DNA of 64,000 bases from Campylobacter sp. CCS1377 (lineage in GTDB: Bacteria > Campylobacterota > Campylobacteria > Campylobacterales > Campylobacteraceae). A program made the translations under genes and the position numbers. How positions within the stretch are numbered: the first letter of the stretch is position 1; each line of letters starts with the position of its first letter. The stretch covers positions 1,789,380 to 1,853,379 of the forward strand of contig NZ_CP155620.1 in the NCBI RefSeq assembly GCF_040008265.1, in the 5' to 3' direction. This document shows, piece after piece, positions 48,569 through 58,203 of this stretch. The notes beneath the pieces are model-generated. The model did not search any database. It had not been told where the DNA came from and saw nothing but the letters and a program-made list of their open reading frames with translations.

Positions 48569-49545
48569 AAAGTATAAAATCCGCAAATATCCTCATCAAA
48601 AAAAGTTCTATGCAAAGGATTAAATTCTAAATCCATATTTAAATTTTTATCGCCTCTAAATTTAGAATTATGAAAAATCAAAAACATATCCATTTCATCT
48701 TTTAGTAATTTTAAGAAATTCTCCCCACCTTCATACATAATAAATTTGGCTTCTTTTGGAATTTGAGTAAAAATTTGACGATTTGGCACTTTAAAAAATG
48801 CTAAATTTTGATCAAAGCTTTCTAATTTCTTGCGTGTTAAAATACAAAGATTTGGCGCTTTTCCCTGAGAAAGTCTCGCATCTAAAATGGGTTTATCCTT
48901 TCTTATCGTTTCCCCACCCACCACAAGTAAATCAAGCACAGATCTTATCTTATGCGCATAAGTTCTGCTTGCTTCATTGCTGATAATTTTTCCAAAAGGT
49001 GAACCGTTCATACTCAAAGCAAGTTTAAAGAGTTTAAATTGTCCTTTTTGCCATTTTAAAAAAGGCATTAATAATTTTCTTCCCTCACTCTCTAACACAC
49101 CAACTTCAACTTCCACACCATTTTTTCGTAAAATTTCCACTCCGCCACTAGCGATTTTATTCTCATCTTTTATGCTAATATACACTTTTTTAAAACCAAG
49201 TTCAGTAAAAAGTTTCACACAAGGTGGGGTTTTACCTTGATGCGCACAAGGTTCTAGCGTTACAAAAGCTACTGCTCTGTTTAATAAATTTTGATGATTT
49301 TTTAAAATAAATTCATGCAAATCATTTGCATTAGTGGGTAAAGAAAATTCAGGTTTTAAGCTTTTTAAAGCTACGGCAATGGCGTTTAATTCAGCATGAG
49401 CACACCCAGCCTTCTCGTGGGCTTTTATACTTAGAATTTGTCCGTTTTTATCTAAAATAACACAGCCCACAGCAGGATTTGGATAAGTTAAAAACTGATA
49501 TTTCCACGCTTCATTTAAAGCTAAATTCATATAAAAATTTTTCAT
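48556..49545 (-). CDS. ribD: Bifunctional riboflavin biosynthesis deaminase/reductase RibD
   Basis: Carries out steps two and three of riboflavin synthesis. The 329 aa start with the zinc deaminase domain: HAELNAIAV and LEPCAHQGKTPPC hold the His and two Cys ligands. The reductase domain follows from about residue 165 (KLALSMNGSPFGKIISNEASR, DLLVVGGETIRKDKP). It is slightly shorter than E. coli RibD, with a reduced C-terminal part. It converges with the ComEA-like gene and diverges from the ABC exporter. Confidence 0.92.
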   Translation of the reverse strand: MKNFYMNLALNEAWKYQFLTYPNPAVGCVILDKNGQILSIKAHEKAGCAHAELNAIAVALKSLKPEFSLPTNANDLHEFILKNHQNLLNRAVAFVTLEPCAHQGKTPPCVKLFTELGFKKVYISIKDENKIASGGVEILRKNGVEVEVGVLESEGRKLLMPFLKWQKGQFKLFKLALSMNGSPFGKIISNEASRTYAHKIRSVLDLLVVGGETIRKDKPILDARLSQGKAPNLCILTRKKLESFDQNLAFFKVPNRQIFTQIPKEAKFIMYEGGENFLKLLKDEMDMFLIFHNSKFRGDKNLNMDLEFNPLHRTFFDEDICGFYTLARS

Positions 49546-49623
49546 TTTTTACCTTAAAATCATTGTAAATTTTGATAATAAATATTAAAATATAAATTTT
49601 ATTTTAAATTTTTAGGACTTTTT

Positions 49624-51261
49624 ATGAATTTTATATTAGAACTTTTAAAAAACAATAAACTCAAAATCTTTTTTTTCCTATCATTTAGCATATTTACAAG
49701 CATTTTAGGTGTGCTTGTTTTGGTATTTATCAACGAATACCTTTTAAAAGCTAATTCCAATGAAGGCATATTTATTTTTTATTTCTTAGCCTTGCTGATT
49801 GTATTTTTTCTAAGTTCCATTTTTGTAGAAATTTCTTTAAGTATATTTGGACAAAATTTCATTTTTTCTATGCAAAAACGCGTTGTAAAACAAATTTTAG
49901 ATACAAGTATGTCTAAAATTTCGCAAATTGGTAAAGCAAAGCTTCTAGCATCTTTAGGAAGTGATGTTAGAAATGTTTCTTTTGGGCTTTTAAGATTTCC
50001 TGAATTTATACAATCAAGCATTTTAATCCTTTGTACTTGCGTTTATCTTTGCTATCTTTCGCCTAAAATTTTTGCAATCTGCTTGGTTTGGATCATTTTT
50101 GTTTTTTTAAGCAATAATTTTTTAATGATGAAAGTCTATAAATACTTCAAAAATGCAAGGGAAAATGACGATGCTTTGCAAAATAACTATCAAAATATCC
50201 TTGATGGGCACAGAGAGCTCATTTTAAATCGCTTTAGGGCAAAGCATTATTATGAGTTTGAATTTGAAAAAAATGCGAAAAATAAAAAGCGAAATTCAAC
50301 CATTGCTAACATTTTACATAATTTATCAAACAATTGGACAAATATAGCTTTGCTAGCACTTGTAGGGCTTGAATTTTATTTTTCTTTGCATTTTTCTTGG
50401 ACGAGCATTGAAAATGCGACAACCATAGCTTTATCAATACTTTTTTTACGAACACCTTTGGTGGCGATGATAGGCTCTTTTCCTACTTTAATCCTAGCAA
50501 AAATAGCCCTAGATAAAATCGCAAAACTTGAATTAGAAAATTTCGAACAAAATTTTACACTCCATAGCAACAAAGAACACTGGCAAAGCATTCGTTTTGA
50601 TAAAGTTGCTTTTTCATATAATGAAAAATTCTCACTCAAACCCACAAGTTTAGAAATTCACAAAGGCGAACTCATTTTTTTAATCGGAAAAAATGGCAGT
50701 GGAAAATCCACTTTTTCCATGCTTTTAGCGGGGCTTATAAGTCCAAAAGAAGGCGAAATTTATTTAGATGATCAAAAAATTGATTCTTCAAATTTAGTCA
50801 AATATCAAAGTTTGATTACTGCGATTTTTAGTGATTTTCATCTCTTTACTCAAACCTTAGAAAATGATAATTTTGCAAGCGAAGAAGAGATAAAATATTG
50901 GCTTGAATTTTTAGAGCTTTATGAAAAAACAGATATCAAAGATCACAAAATCACCACTACAAAACTTTCCACAGGACAAAGAAAACGCTTGGCTATGTTT
51001 ATAGCTTTGTTAGAAAAACGAGATATATTGATTTTAGATGAATGGGCAGCTGATCAAGATCCGGTTTTTAGAAGATTTTTTTATAAAAAGCTTTTGCCTT
51101 TGTTAAAAGAGCAAGGTAAAACGATCTTTGCTATCACACATGATGATGCGTATTTTGATAGTGCGGATAGAATTTTCTTGGCACAAAATGGCGAGATTAG
51201 CGAGTTAAAAGGTGAAAATATCAAGGAGAAAGCTAGGAATTTGATTGCTCGGTTTGAGTGA
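49624..51261 (+). CDS. ABC exporter, fused membrane and ATPase domains (cyclic peptide/YojI-PvdE type)
   Basis: A 545-residue half-transporter. About six membrane spans lie in residues 1-290. The ATPase has Walker A IGKNGSGKSTFSMLLAG (near residue 358), signature TKLSTGQRKRLAM, Walker B ILILDEWAADQDP and a switch His in FAITHDD. The LSTGQ signature with DEWAADQDP is the YojI/PvdE-type pattern, exporters of siderophore-related or peptide substrates. It lies near cgb, as Cj1587 lies near cgb in C. jejuni. The cargo is unknown. Confidence 0.87.
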   Translation: MNFILELLKNNKLKIFFFLSFSIFTSILGVLVLVFINEYLLKANSNEGIFIFYFLALLIVFFLSSIFVEISLSIFGQNFIFSMQKRVVKQILDTSMSKISQIGKAKLLASLGSDVRNVSFGLLRFPEFIQSSILILCTCVYLCYLSPKIFAICLVWIIFVFLSNNFLMMKVYKYFKNARENDDALQNNYQNILDGHRELILNRFRAKHYYEFEFEKNAKNKKRNSTIANILHNLSNNWTNIALLALVGLEFYFSLHFSWTSIENATTIALSILFLRTPLVAMIGSFPTLILAKIALDKIAKLELENFEQNFTLHSNKEHWQSIRFDKVAFSYNEKFSLKPTSLEIHKGELIFLIGKNGSGKSTFSMLLAGLISPKEGEIYLDDQKIDSSNLVKYQSLITAIFSDFHLFTQTLENDNFASEEEIKYWLEFLELYEKTDIKDHKITTTKLSTGQRKRLAMFIALLEKRDILILDEWAADQDPVFRRFFYKKLLPLLKEQGKTIFAITHDDAYFDSADRIFLAQNGEISELKGENIKEKARNLIARFE

Positions 51262-51512
51262 TATTTCTTTCATATTCTACAAATCCTTTTTCTTTGTATT
51301 CAGCGATGATTTCATCGGCACTTAAACCATATACATTTCTTTTAACTAACATAATAATATCCAACTCATTAAGATAAATACTTTCCAATAGCGTGAGTTC
51401 CTATATTTGATTTAATATTCTCGTATTGCTCTTTAGTTAAATCATCTTTATATTTTTTAAGTATCACAAGGCTTTCTTCTAAACTATACACTTTGTGATA
51501 TTGTTTTTGCAT
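51233..51512 (-). pseudogene. Small frameshifted gene of unknown function
   Basis: Fills most of the gap between the ABC exporter and cgb. A strong AAGGAG site precedes ATG at 51512. The first frame gives 47 residues (MQKQYHKVYSLEESLVILKK...) and stops at 51369. One base shift near 51400 connects to a second frame, LTLLESIYLNELDIIMLVKR..., continuous through an internal Met at 51352 to a stop at 51233. The joined product would be about 90 residues, acidic and helical, without a recognised family. Its 3' end overlaps the exporter gene. It could be an old antitoxin-like or regulatory protein; that is speculation. Confidence 0.5.
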
Positions 51513-51593
51513 TTTTACTCCTTTTTTAATTAAAATATTATCTATTTTAAAGCAAAAAATGATAGAGTTTTTTAGTGGAAAATTCCACTAAAA

Positions 51594-52019
51594 TCATTTT
51601 TTCTCATAAAGATTTTTTTCTATATCTATATAAAATTTAGCGATTTTTTCATAAGCTATCTCCCAAGCTTTAAGCACTTCTTCGCTTGGATTTAAAAGAT
51701 TTTTAATTGCTTTTAAAAGGCAAATTCCAACTATAGGATAATGCTCTTCTTTTACGCCTAAATTTACATGAGTGATGGCAATTTTATCTACAAAATTTCT
51801 CATATTTTCTAAATTTTCTACATTTTTAGCCGCCATTAAAATCGCCATTGCTAAAGCCTTTGGTTGTTCTCCTGACGCTTGCTTTTCCATATTAAACATA
51901 GGTTTTACTTCGGGATAATCAGAAAATAAAATTTTATAAAATTCCTTAGTTAAATCTTCTCCGCTTTTTTGTAAAATCGGCACACAATCTTTGATGATTT
52001 TTATTTGTTCTTGAGTCAT
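51594..52019 (-). CDS. cgb: Single-domain haemoglobin Cgb
   Basis: A 141-residue globin that detoxifies nitric oxide in Campylobacter. Visible are the B-helix TyrPhe region (LTKEFYKILFSDYPEVKPMFN, Tyr at B10), the Gln in the E helix region (KQASGEQPKALAM) and the proximal F8 His in AITHVNLGVKEEHYPIVG. This is the Vgb/flavohaemoglobin-like class without a reductase domain. The promoter has a Crp/Fnr-type palindrome at -41.5, in line with NssR control. Confidence 0.93.
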   Translation of the reverse strand: MTQEQIKIIKDCVPILQKSGEDLTKEFYKILFSDYPEVKPMFNMEKQASGEQPKALAMAILMAAKNVENLENMRNFVDKIAITHVNLGVKEEHYPIVGICLLKAIKNLLNPSEEVLKAWEIAYEKIAKFYIDIEKNLYEKK

Positions 52020-52051
52020 ATTTTTCCTTTATTTTTGAAATTAGAATTTGC

Positions 52052-52057
52052 ATTTTA
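52052..52057 (-). promoter_or_regulatory. Candidate -10 box of cgb
   Basis: TAAAAT on the minus strand 33 bases before the cgb start. It puts the start of transcription near 52045, exactly 41.5 bases from the centre of the Crp/Fnr-type site. Confidence 0.45.
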
Positions 52058-52079
52058 GAAAAAAATAGAATTAAATTCA

Positions 52080-52093
52080 TTGACTTTAATCAA
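52080..52093. promoter_or_regulatory. Crp/Fnr-superfamily operator upstream of cgb (probable NssR site)
   Basis: TTGAC-TTTA-ATCAA, an imperfect dyad of the Crp/Fnr type. NssR, the NO-responsive Crp/Fnr-family activator of cgb in C. jejuni, binds TTAAC-N4-GTTAA-like sites; this one is closer to the Fnr form. Class II activator geometry is inferred from the spacing. Confidence 0.5.
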
Positions 52094-52254
52094 TAAAATA
52101 TCTTTTATGATATTATGTGTAAAAAATACTCACTATATATGATATGTTACTTTTTGTCCTATAAATTTTTAAATTATGAAAAATATTACATAAAAATTAT
52201 ATTATAAAGTCACTTTTTTGTTATATTTTTAACATCAAACTATAAGGAGAAATT

Positions 52255-52620
52255 ATGGAATTGAATCAAAATCAAAAACAATCTTTATCAAGATTTAGAA
52301 ATTTTGTTTCTTTTAGAAATAAAATTTCCTTGTTGCTATCTTTGGCTGTATTAATTTGTTATTACGCTTTTATCTTTAGTGTAGGTGCTTTTCCTGATAT
52401 TTTAGGCTATCGTTTAGGAAGCAGTTCTGTTACTTTAGGTATAGTGTGCGGTATATTTATTATCGCATTGTGTATAATAGTTACAGGATTTTATACTTTC
52501 ATTGCAAATCAATATTTAGACAAAAATCAAGAAGAGCTTTTAAAAGATTTAGAAAATAACAATCTTACAAAACATCTTCAAAATGGAGAATTAAGCTATA
52601 CTCAAAAGGAGACTCAATGA
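52255..52620 (+). CDS. DUF485 membrane protein paired with acetate symporter
   Basis: A 121-residue protein with two membrane segments (about residues 25-48 and 62-88) and the DUF485 pattern [20 protein letters not shown] followed by [29 protein letters not shown]. Such proteins (YjcH type) precede actP in many bacteria. AAGGAGAAATT precedes the ATG. It overlaps the symporter gene by 4 bases, so they are co-translated. Confidence 0.87.
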   Translation: MELNQNQKQSLSRFRNFVSFRNKISLLLSLAVLICYYAFIFSVGAFPDILGYRLGSSSVTLGIVCGIFIIALCIIVTGFYTFIANQYLDKNQEELLKDLENNNLTKHLQNGELSYTQKETQ

Positions 52621-54266
52621 AAAAAATAGTAATTATTTTAGGCACTTTATTATCTTTTTGTCAAGCAGCATCTATTGATTTAAATGGGGTAAAAAAAGCC
52701 GAGCTTAATCCTATAGCCATTTCAATGTTTGTAGCTTTTGTATTATTTACACTTTTTATTACTTATTATTCTAACAAAAAAAGTCAATCTGCAAGCGGTT
52801 TTTACACAGCTGGAGGAAATATCACAGGCGCACAAAATGGCATAGCTATTGCGGGTGATTATATGAGTGCGGCAAGTTTTTTAGGTATCATTGCTCTTAT
52901 TTTTACCAATGGTTTTGATGGTTTAATTTATTCTATAGGTTTTTTAGTAGGCTGGCCTATCGTTTTATTTTTAATTGCTGAAAAGCTTAGAAATCTTGGA
53001 AAATTCACATTTGCTGATATTACCGCTTATAGACTTGATGCCAAACCTATAAGAATTTTATCTGCCGTCTCAGCTTTAAGTGTTATAGTATTTTATTTGA
53101 TCGCTCAAATGGTAGGGGCGGGACAACTTATACAAGTTCTTTTTGGACTTCCTTATACTTTTGCTGTTGTTTTGGTGGGAATTTTAATCATACTTTATGT
53201 TGTTTTTGGCGGTATGCATGCAACAACTTGGGTACAAATCATCAAAGCCATTTTACTTTTAAGCGGTGCAACTTTTATGGCTATAATGGTGCTTTACTTA
53301 ACTAAATTTGATTTAAAATACTATTTTGAGCTTGCCATATCACATCATGCAAAAGGTGCAAGCATTATGAAACCAGGGACTTTTTTACCTGATACAGTTT
53401 CGGCTGTATCTTTGGGACTTGCTTTAATGTTTGGCACAGCAGGTTTGCCTCATATTTTAATGAGATTTTTTACAGTAAAAAATGCTAAAGAAGCTAGAAA
53501 ATCAGCATTTTATGCAACAACTTTGATAGGATATTTTTATATTTTAACCTTTATTATAGGTTTTGGTGCTATTGCGCTTTTGTTAGGAAATCCGCAATTT
53601 ACTAACCCAGATGGAAGCTTTAATGGCATAACCAATATGGTTGCTGTATTACTAGCTGAAGTTTTAGGTGGTAGTGTATTTTTAGGCTTTATTTCAGCTG
53701 TGGCTTTTGCAACGATTTTAGCTGTTGTTGCAGGACTTACCATTTCAGGAGCTGGAGCGATAAGTCATGATTTATTTGTCAATGTTTGCAAAAATGGAGA
53801 ATGCGATCCTAAACAAGAACTTAGAGTAACTAAAATAGCTACCATTTGCATAGGAATTTTAGCCATACTTGTAGGGATTATTTTTGAAAATCAAAATGTT
53901 GCCTTTACAGTAGGACTTGCTTTTGCTATTGCTGCGAGCGTGAATTTTCCTATACTTTTGCTTTGTCTTTATTGGAAAAATCTTACAACTAAAGGAGCTT
54001 TTTGGGGTGGGCTTATTGGGCTTATTGTTGTTGTAGTGCTGGTGCTTTTAAGTCCTAGTATTTGGATAAAAAGTTTTGGCTTTAGCGAGGCAATTTTTCC
54101 TTATGATCATCCAGCTTTATTTTCTATGCCTTTAACCTTTATTTTGATTTATATCATTTCTAAATTGGATAAATCTAAGAGGGCTAAGATAGATAAAGAA
54201 GGCTTTGAAGCACAAAATTTCAGAGCACAAAGTGGGATTGGCATAAGTGAAGCTGTGGCGCATTAA
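52617..54266 (+). CDS. actP: ActP-like cation/acetate symporter
   Basis: A 549-residue sodium:solute symporter with an N-terminal signal-like segment ([18 protein letters not shown]) and about 13 further spans. Family signatures are [63 protein letters not shown] and [22 protein letters not shown]. It would import acetate, and possibly other short carboxylates, for use via acetyl-CoA. A strong terminator follows. Confidence 0.88.
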   Translation: MKKIVIILGTLLSFCQAASIDLNGVKKAELNPIAISMFVAFVLFTLFITYYSNKKSQSASGFYTAGGNITGAQNGIAIAGDYMSAASFLGIIALIFTNGFDGLIYSIGFLVGWPIVLFLIAEKLRNLGKFTFADITAYRLDAKPIRILSAVSALSVIVFYLIAQMVGAGQLIQVLFGLPYTFAVVLVGILIILYVVFGGMHATTWVQIIKAILLLSGATFMAIMVLYLTKFDLKYYFELAISHHAKGASIMKPGTFLPDTVSAVSLGLALMFGTAGLPHILMRFFTVKNAKEARKSAFYATTLIGYFYILTFIIGFGAIALLLGNPQFTNPDGSFNGITNMVAVLLAEVLGGSVFLGFISAVAFATILAVVAGLTISGAGAISHDLFVNVCKNGECDPKQELRVTKIATICIGILAILVGIIFENQNVAFTVGLAFAIAASVNFPILLLCLYWKNLTTKGAFWGGLIGLIVVVVLVLLSPSIWIKSFGFSEAIFPYDHPALFSMPLTFILIYIISKLDKSKRAKIDKEGFEAQNFRAQSGIGISEAVAH

Positions 54267-54268
54267 AC

Positions 54269-54296
54269 AAATAGCAAGATTTTCATCTTGCTATTT
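54269..54296 (+). terminator. Terminator after actP
   Basis: A perfect 12-pair inverted repeat (AAATAGCAAGAT and ATCTTGCTATTT) with a TTTC loop, three bases after the stop codon. Confidence 0.75.
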
Positions 54297-54418
54297 ATGC
54301 TTAATTCATATTTAAAAACAAAAATATAAATCACCAAATAAACTCTATATCTATAAAATAATTTTTGTTCTGTGCTATTAAATTCTTATTAAAATACTTG
54401 CTAGCAATAATTTATGAA

Positions 54419-54495
54419 TGGTGTCAAGGGGGAGACTTGAACTCCCGACCTCCGGCTTATGAGACCAGCGCTCTAACCAGCTGAGCTACCCTGAC
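54419..54495 (-). tRNA. tRNA-Met (CAU anticodon)
   Basis: A complete 77-nt cloverleaf on the minus strand. The acceptor GTCAGGG pairs with CCTTGAC, the anticodon loop CTCATAA has anticodon CAT, the T arm is GGGAGTTCAAGTCTCCC, and CCA is encoded. CAT could also mark tRNA-Ile2 (lysidine); the fully paired first acceptor base argues against initiator tRNA. Confidence 0.9.
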
Positions 54496-54610
54496 AAAAT
54501 TCTACATATACATAAAATGTAGAAATTTTAAAGGAGTAAAATCGAAATTATACTATTTTTTACTAAAATTTTTCTGATTTTAAAAAATTTTATTTAAAGC
54601 TTTTGTTGGA

Positions 54611-54616
54611 TATAAT
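54611..54616 (+). promoter_or_regulatory. -10 box of the tRNA-Ser-Ala-Val genes
   Basis: A perfect TATAAT (GGATATAATGCAG) 15 bases upstream of the mature tRNA-Ser 5' end. Another weaker CATAAT at 54781-54786 lies before tRNA-Ala. Confidence 0.55.
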
Positions 54617-54630
54617 GCAGATTTTATTTT

Positions 54631-54718
54631 AGACAGGTGTCCGAGCGGTTGAAGGAGCACGCCTGGAACGCGTGTAAAGTGCAAGCTTTCGAGGGTTCGA
54701 ATCCCTTCCTGTCTGCCA
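54631..54718 (+). tRNA. tRNA-Ser (GGA)
   Basis: An 88-nt class II tRNA with the long variable arm of Ser tRNAs. The acceptor AGACAGG pairs with CCTGTCT, the anticodon loop CTGGAAC has anticodon GGA, and the discriminator G is followed by encoded CCA. Confidence 0.95.
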
Positions 54719-54807
54719 TAGATCAAAAATTTTATTATTAAAGTTAATAGTTCTTTAAATTTTCTAAAAGAAAATTTAGGCATAATTACACTTTATTTAA
54801 ATTTAGT

Positions 54808-54883
54808 GGGGCATTAGCTCAGCTGGGAGAGCACAACGCTGGCAGCGTTGGGGTCAGCGGTTCGAACCCGCTATGCTCCACCA
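54808..54883 (+). tRNA. tRNA-Ala (GGC)
   Basis: A 76-nt cloverleaf with acceptor GGGGCAT paired to ATGCTCC and anticodon loop CTGGCAG (GGC). The T arm is GCGGTTCGAACCCGC, and CCA is encoded. Confidence 0.95.
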
Positions 54884-54894
54884 TTATCAACTTT

Positions 54895-54970
54895 GGTTCC
54901 GTAGCTCAGCTGGTAGAGCACCACCTTGACATGGTGGTGGTCGTTGGTTCAAGTCCAATCGGAGCCACCA
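54895..54970 (+). tRNA. tRNA-Val (GAC)
   Basis: A 76-nt cloverleaf with acceptor GGTTCCG paired to CGGAGCC and anticodon loop TTGACAT (GAC). CCA is encoded. It is the last tRNA before the type I restriction locus. Confidence 0.95.
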
Positions 54971-55046
54971 TTTTTTATTTCTTTCAATTTCTCTTATTCA
55001 AAGCACAGATTTAAAACTATTTATAAGATTTTTATTGATGATTTTA

Positions 55047-55052
55047 TATAAT
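55047..55052 (+). promoter_or_regulatory. Candidate -10 box of the hsd operon
   Basis: TATAAT in a strongly AT-rich stretch (TTATATAATATATTATAA), 32 bases before the hsdM start codon. Confidence 0.5.
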
Positions 55053-55083
55053 ATATTATAAATAAAAATAAAAGGAAAACATC

Positions 55084-56999
55084 ATGAATCAAAGTCAATT
55101 CCAACCCATTATCAACTTCATATGGAGTGTGGCAGATGATTTACTTCGTGATGTTTATGTAAAAGGCAAATACCGCGATATTATTTTACCTATGACGATT
55201 ATAAGAAGAGTAGATGCAGTTTTAGAACCTACAAAAGATAAAGTTCTCGAAACTTACGACACTTATAAAGATAAATTTGAAAATTTAGATTTTATACTAG
55301 GTGGAAAACAAGGAAATAACCTAGGCTTTTCTAATTATTCTAAATTTAGCCTACAAACCCTTCTAAATGATCCAAAAAATATCAGAATAAATTTTGAAAA
55401 TTATTTGGATTGTTTTAGTGAAAATATCAAAGATATCATCTCAAAATTCAAATTCAAAAACCAACTTGACACCCTAGAAGAATCAAACATACTTTTTGGA
55501 GTGATAGAGAGATTTTGCTCACCTAGGGTAAATTTTGGCATAGAAGATATCTTAGATGAAAAAGGAAATGTTATCCACAAAGGCTTAAGCAACCTTGGAA
55601 TGGGGTATGTTTTTGAAGAACTCATTCGTAAATTTAACGAAGAAAACAACGAAGAAGCCGGAGAGCATTTTACTCCAAGAGAGATCATAGAGCTTATGAC
55701 CCACCTTGTATTTTACCCGTAAAAGAACAGATCAAAAAAGGAACATGGCTTATTTATGATAATGCTTGCGGAAGCGGTGGAATGCTCACAGAGTCAAAAG
55801 AATTCATCACAGATCCCAATGGCCTTATACAATCAAAAGCAAACATCTATCTTTACGGACAAGAAATCAACCCAGAAACCTACGCCATATGCAAAGCAGA
55901 TATGCTGATAAAAGGCGAAGATCCAGATCATATAAAATTTGGCTCCACTTTAAGCAATGATCAGCAAGATAAAAAATTTGATTTCATGCTTAGCAATCCA
56001 CCTTATGGCAAGTCTTGGGAAAATGATCAAAAAATTCTAGGCGTAGAAAAGAAAGGCTCAAATTCAACTTGCAATGACCCAAGATTTAGCGTAGGTATCA
56101 CAAGCAAAAGCGATGGACAAATGATGTTTTTGCTCAATATGCTTAGCAAGATGAAATTTGATACTCCTTTAGGCTCTCGCATCGCAAGCGTACATAATGG
56201 CTCATCACTTTTTAACTCAGATAGTGGCATGGTAGCCATAAGAAAACACATCATAGAAAATGACTATCTTGAAGCCATAGTCGCACTTCCTACAAATATG
56301 TTTTACAATACAGGAATTCCTACTTTCATATGGATCATCACCAACAAAAAGCCAGAACATAAAAAAGGCAAAGTTCAGCTTATAAACGCTACAAGCGATA
56401 GGTATTTTTCCAAGATGAAAAAGTCTTTAGGCTCTAAACAAAATGAAATGACAAAAGAACATATAGAAAAAATCACTAAGTTATTTTTAGAAAATGTTTC
56501 TAACAAAGACTGCAAAATTTTTGACAATGAAGACTTTGGCTATACCAAAATCACTATAGAAAAACCAAAAAGCATAGAAGTTTTAAAAGATGATGAAAAA
56601 TTTGCAAAACTCAAAGACAAAGACAAAGACAAAATCTTAGAAAAATTACAAGAGTTAGAGCAAAACCCGCAAGATTTTGAAGATAGAAATGAATTCATAA
56701 GCTTTTTAGGTGTAAAACTCAAAAAAAGCGAAGAAAACCTCATCATCGATAGTGACAAAACCAACAACACCGAAAAAATCCCACTCAAAACAAACATACA
56801 AAGCTACTACGACACAGAAGTAAAACCCTATGTAGCAAACTCTTGGATAGCTTGGGAAAGTGCAAGTGTGGGTTATGAAATTTTGTTTAACAAATACTTT
56901 TATACTTACACACCACCAAGAAAACTAGAAGAGATAAATAGCGAATTAGAAAAGCTAGAAAAAGAAGTACAAGATCTTTTAAGAGAGATTATGCAATGA
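55084..56999 (+). pseudogene. hsdM: HsdM, type I DNA methyltransferase subunit, frameshifted
   Basis: One N6-adenine methylase gene in two frames. The first 212 codons (55084-55722) hold the N-terminal helical HsdM domain, ending GEHFTPREIIELMTHLVF. The frame then changes at a four-T run (55711-55714): five T would give HLVFLPVKEQIKKGTW and run on into NACGSGGML (SAM motif I) and NPPYG (catalytic motif IV) in the second frame, open to 56999. With one added base the product is about 638 aa, a normal HsdM with an acidic C-terminal half. As written, the methylase core is not translated in frame. This may be a mutation, a phase-variable state or a sequencing error. Confidence 0.9.
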
Positions 57000-58192
57000 G
57001 AGTTTTCAAAGATAGTGGCATAGAATGGCTTGGGGAGATCCCAGAGCATTGGGAAGTGGTGAAAATAAAGCATATTTTTAATATTGGAAGAGGCCGTGTA
57101 ATTTCTCAAGAAGAATTGGATGAAAATGGAAATTTTCCAGTTTATTCTTCTCAAACAACTAACAATGGAATATTAGGATATATAAAAACTTATGATTTTG
57201 ATTGCGAACAAATAACTTGGACAACTGATGGTGTTAATGCAGGCACAATTTTTCTTAGAAATGGAAAATATAATTGCACAAATGTATGTGGAATATTAAA
57301 ACCACGAAATAATGAAAATATGTCTTTTTTGACTTATGCTCTTCAAAATGTTGCTCCTTGTTATAAGCGTCCTGACACTAATGGAGCAAAAATTATGAAT
57401 AATGAAATGGCCAATATACAAATAGTTTATCCACCACTAAAAGAGCAAGAACAAATCGCAAATTTTTTAGATGAAAAATGCGAGCAGATAGCAAATTTCA
57501 TAGAGAAAAAAGAAAAACTTATCAGTCTTTTAAAAGAACAAAAGCAAGTTTTGATAAATGAAACCATCACAAAAGGACTTGATAAAAATGTAAATTTCAA
57601 AGATAGTGGCATAGAATGGCTTGGCGAAATTCCACAGCATTGGAATATTTTAAAACTTAAGCATATTGCTTCTTTGCGAAATCAAAAAAGTAATAATATT
57701 GATTTTAGAATTGGACTTGAAAACATAGAAAGCAAAACGGGTAAATTTATTCCATCAAGCGAGGTAGTGTTTGAAGAAGATGGAATAGGGTTTAAAAAGG
57801 GAGATATTTTATTTGGAAAGTTGCGACCATATCTTGCAAAGGTATTTTTAACCGATAGGGATGGAATTTGTGTTAGTGAATTTTTAGTTTTAAAGATAAA
57901 ATCAGAAAGTAATAAATTTATAAAATTTTTAATGCTTTCATCTTTATTTATAGATATTGTAGATAGTTCAACTTATGGAACAAAAATGCCACGAGCAAAT
58001 TGGGAATTTATAGGAAATCTTAAAATTCCACTTCCGCCACTAAAAGAGCAAGAGCAAATCGCACAATTTTTAGATTCTGAAATTTCTAAAATAGATCAAA
58101 TCATAGAAAAAACCAAAAAGCAAATAGAACTTATCAAAGAATACAAAACCACACTTATAAACCAAGCTGTATGTGGTAGGATTGATTTATAA
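56996..58192 (+). CDS. hsdS: HsdS, type I specificity subunit
   Basis: A 398-residue protein with two target-recognition domains. Each opens with DSGIEWLGEIP(E/Q)HW (residues 6 and 202) and each is followed by a conserved helical spacer opening PPLKEQEQIA(N/Q)FLD. The two openings are encoded by identical 30-base direct repeats (57004-57033 and 57595-57624), and the spacers by near-identical repeats. The start overlaps hsdM by 4 bases. It determines the bipartite DNA target; the recognised bases cannot be read from sequence. Confidence 0.93.
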   Translation: MRVFKDSGIEWLGEIPEHWEVVKIKHIFNIGRGRVISQEELDENGNFPVYSSQTTNNGILGYIKTYDFDCEQITWTTDGVNAGTIFLRNGKYNCTNVCGILKPRNNENMSFLTYALQNVAPCYKRPDTNGAKIMNNEMANIQIVYPPLKEQEQIANFLDEKCEQIANFIEKKEKLISLLKEQKQVLINETITKGLDKNVNFKDSGIEWLGEIPQHWNILKLKHIASLRNQKSNNIDFRIGLENIESKTGKFIPSSEVVFEEDGIGFKKGDILFGKLRPYLAKVFLTDRDGICVSEFLVLKIKSESNKFIKFLMLSSLFIDIVDSSTYGTKMPRANWEFIGNLKIPLPPLKEQEQIAQFLDSEISKIDQIIEKTKKQIELIKEYKTTLINQAVCGRIDL

Positions 58193-58203
58193 AAGGATAG
58201 AAG

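Noticed and set aside
54580..54783. 67-codon minus-strand ORF over tRNA-Ser
   Set aside because: Covers a complete tRNA gene on the other strand; not a real protein.
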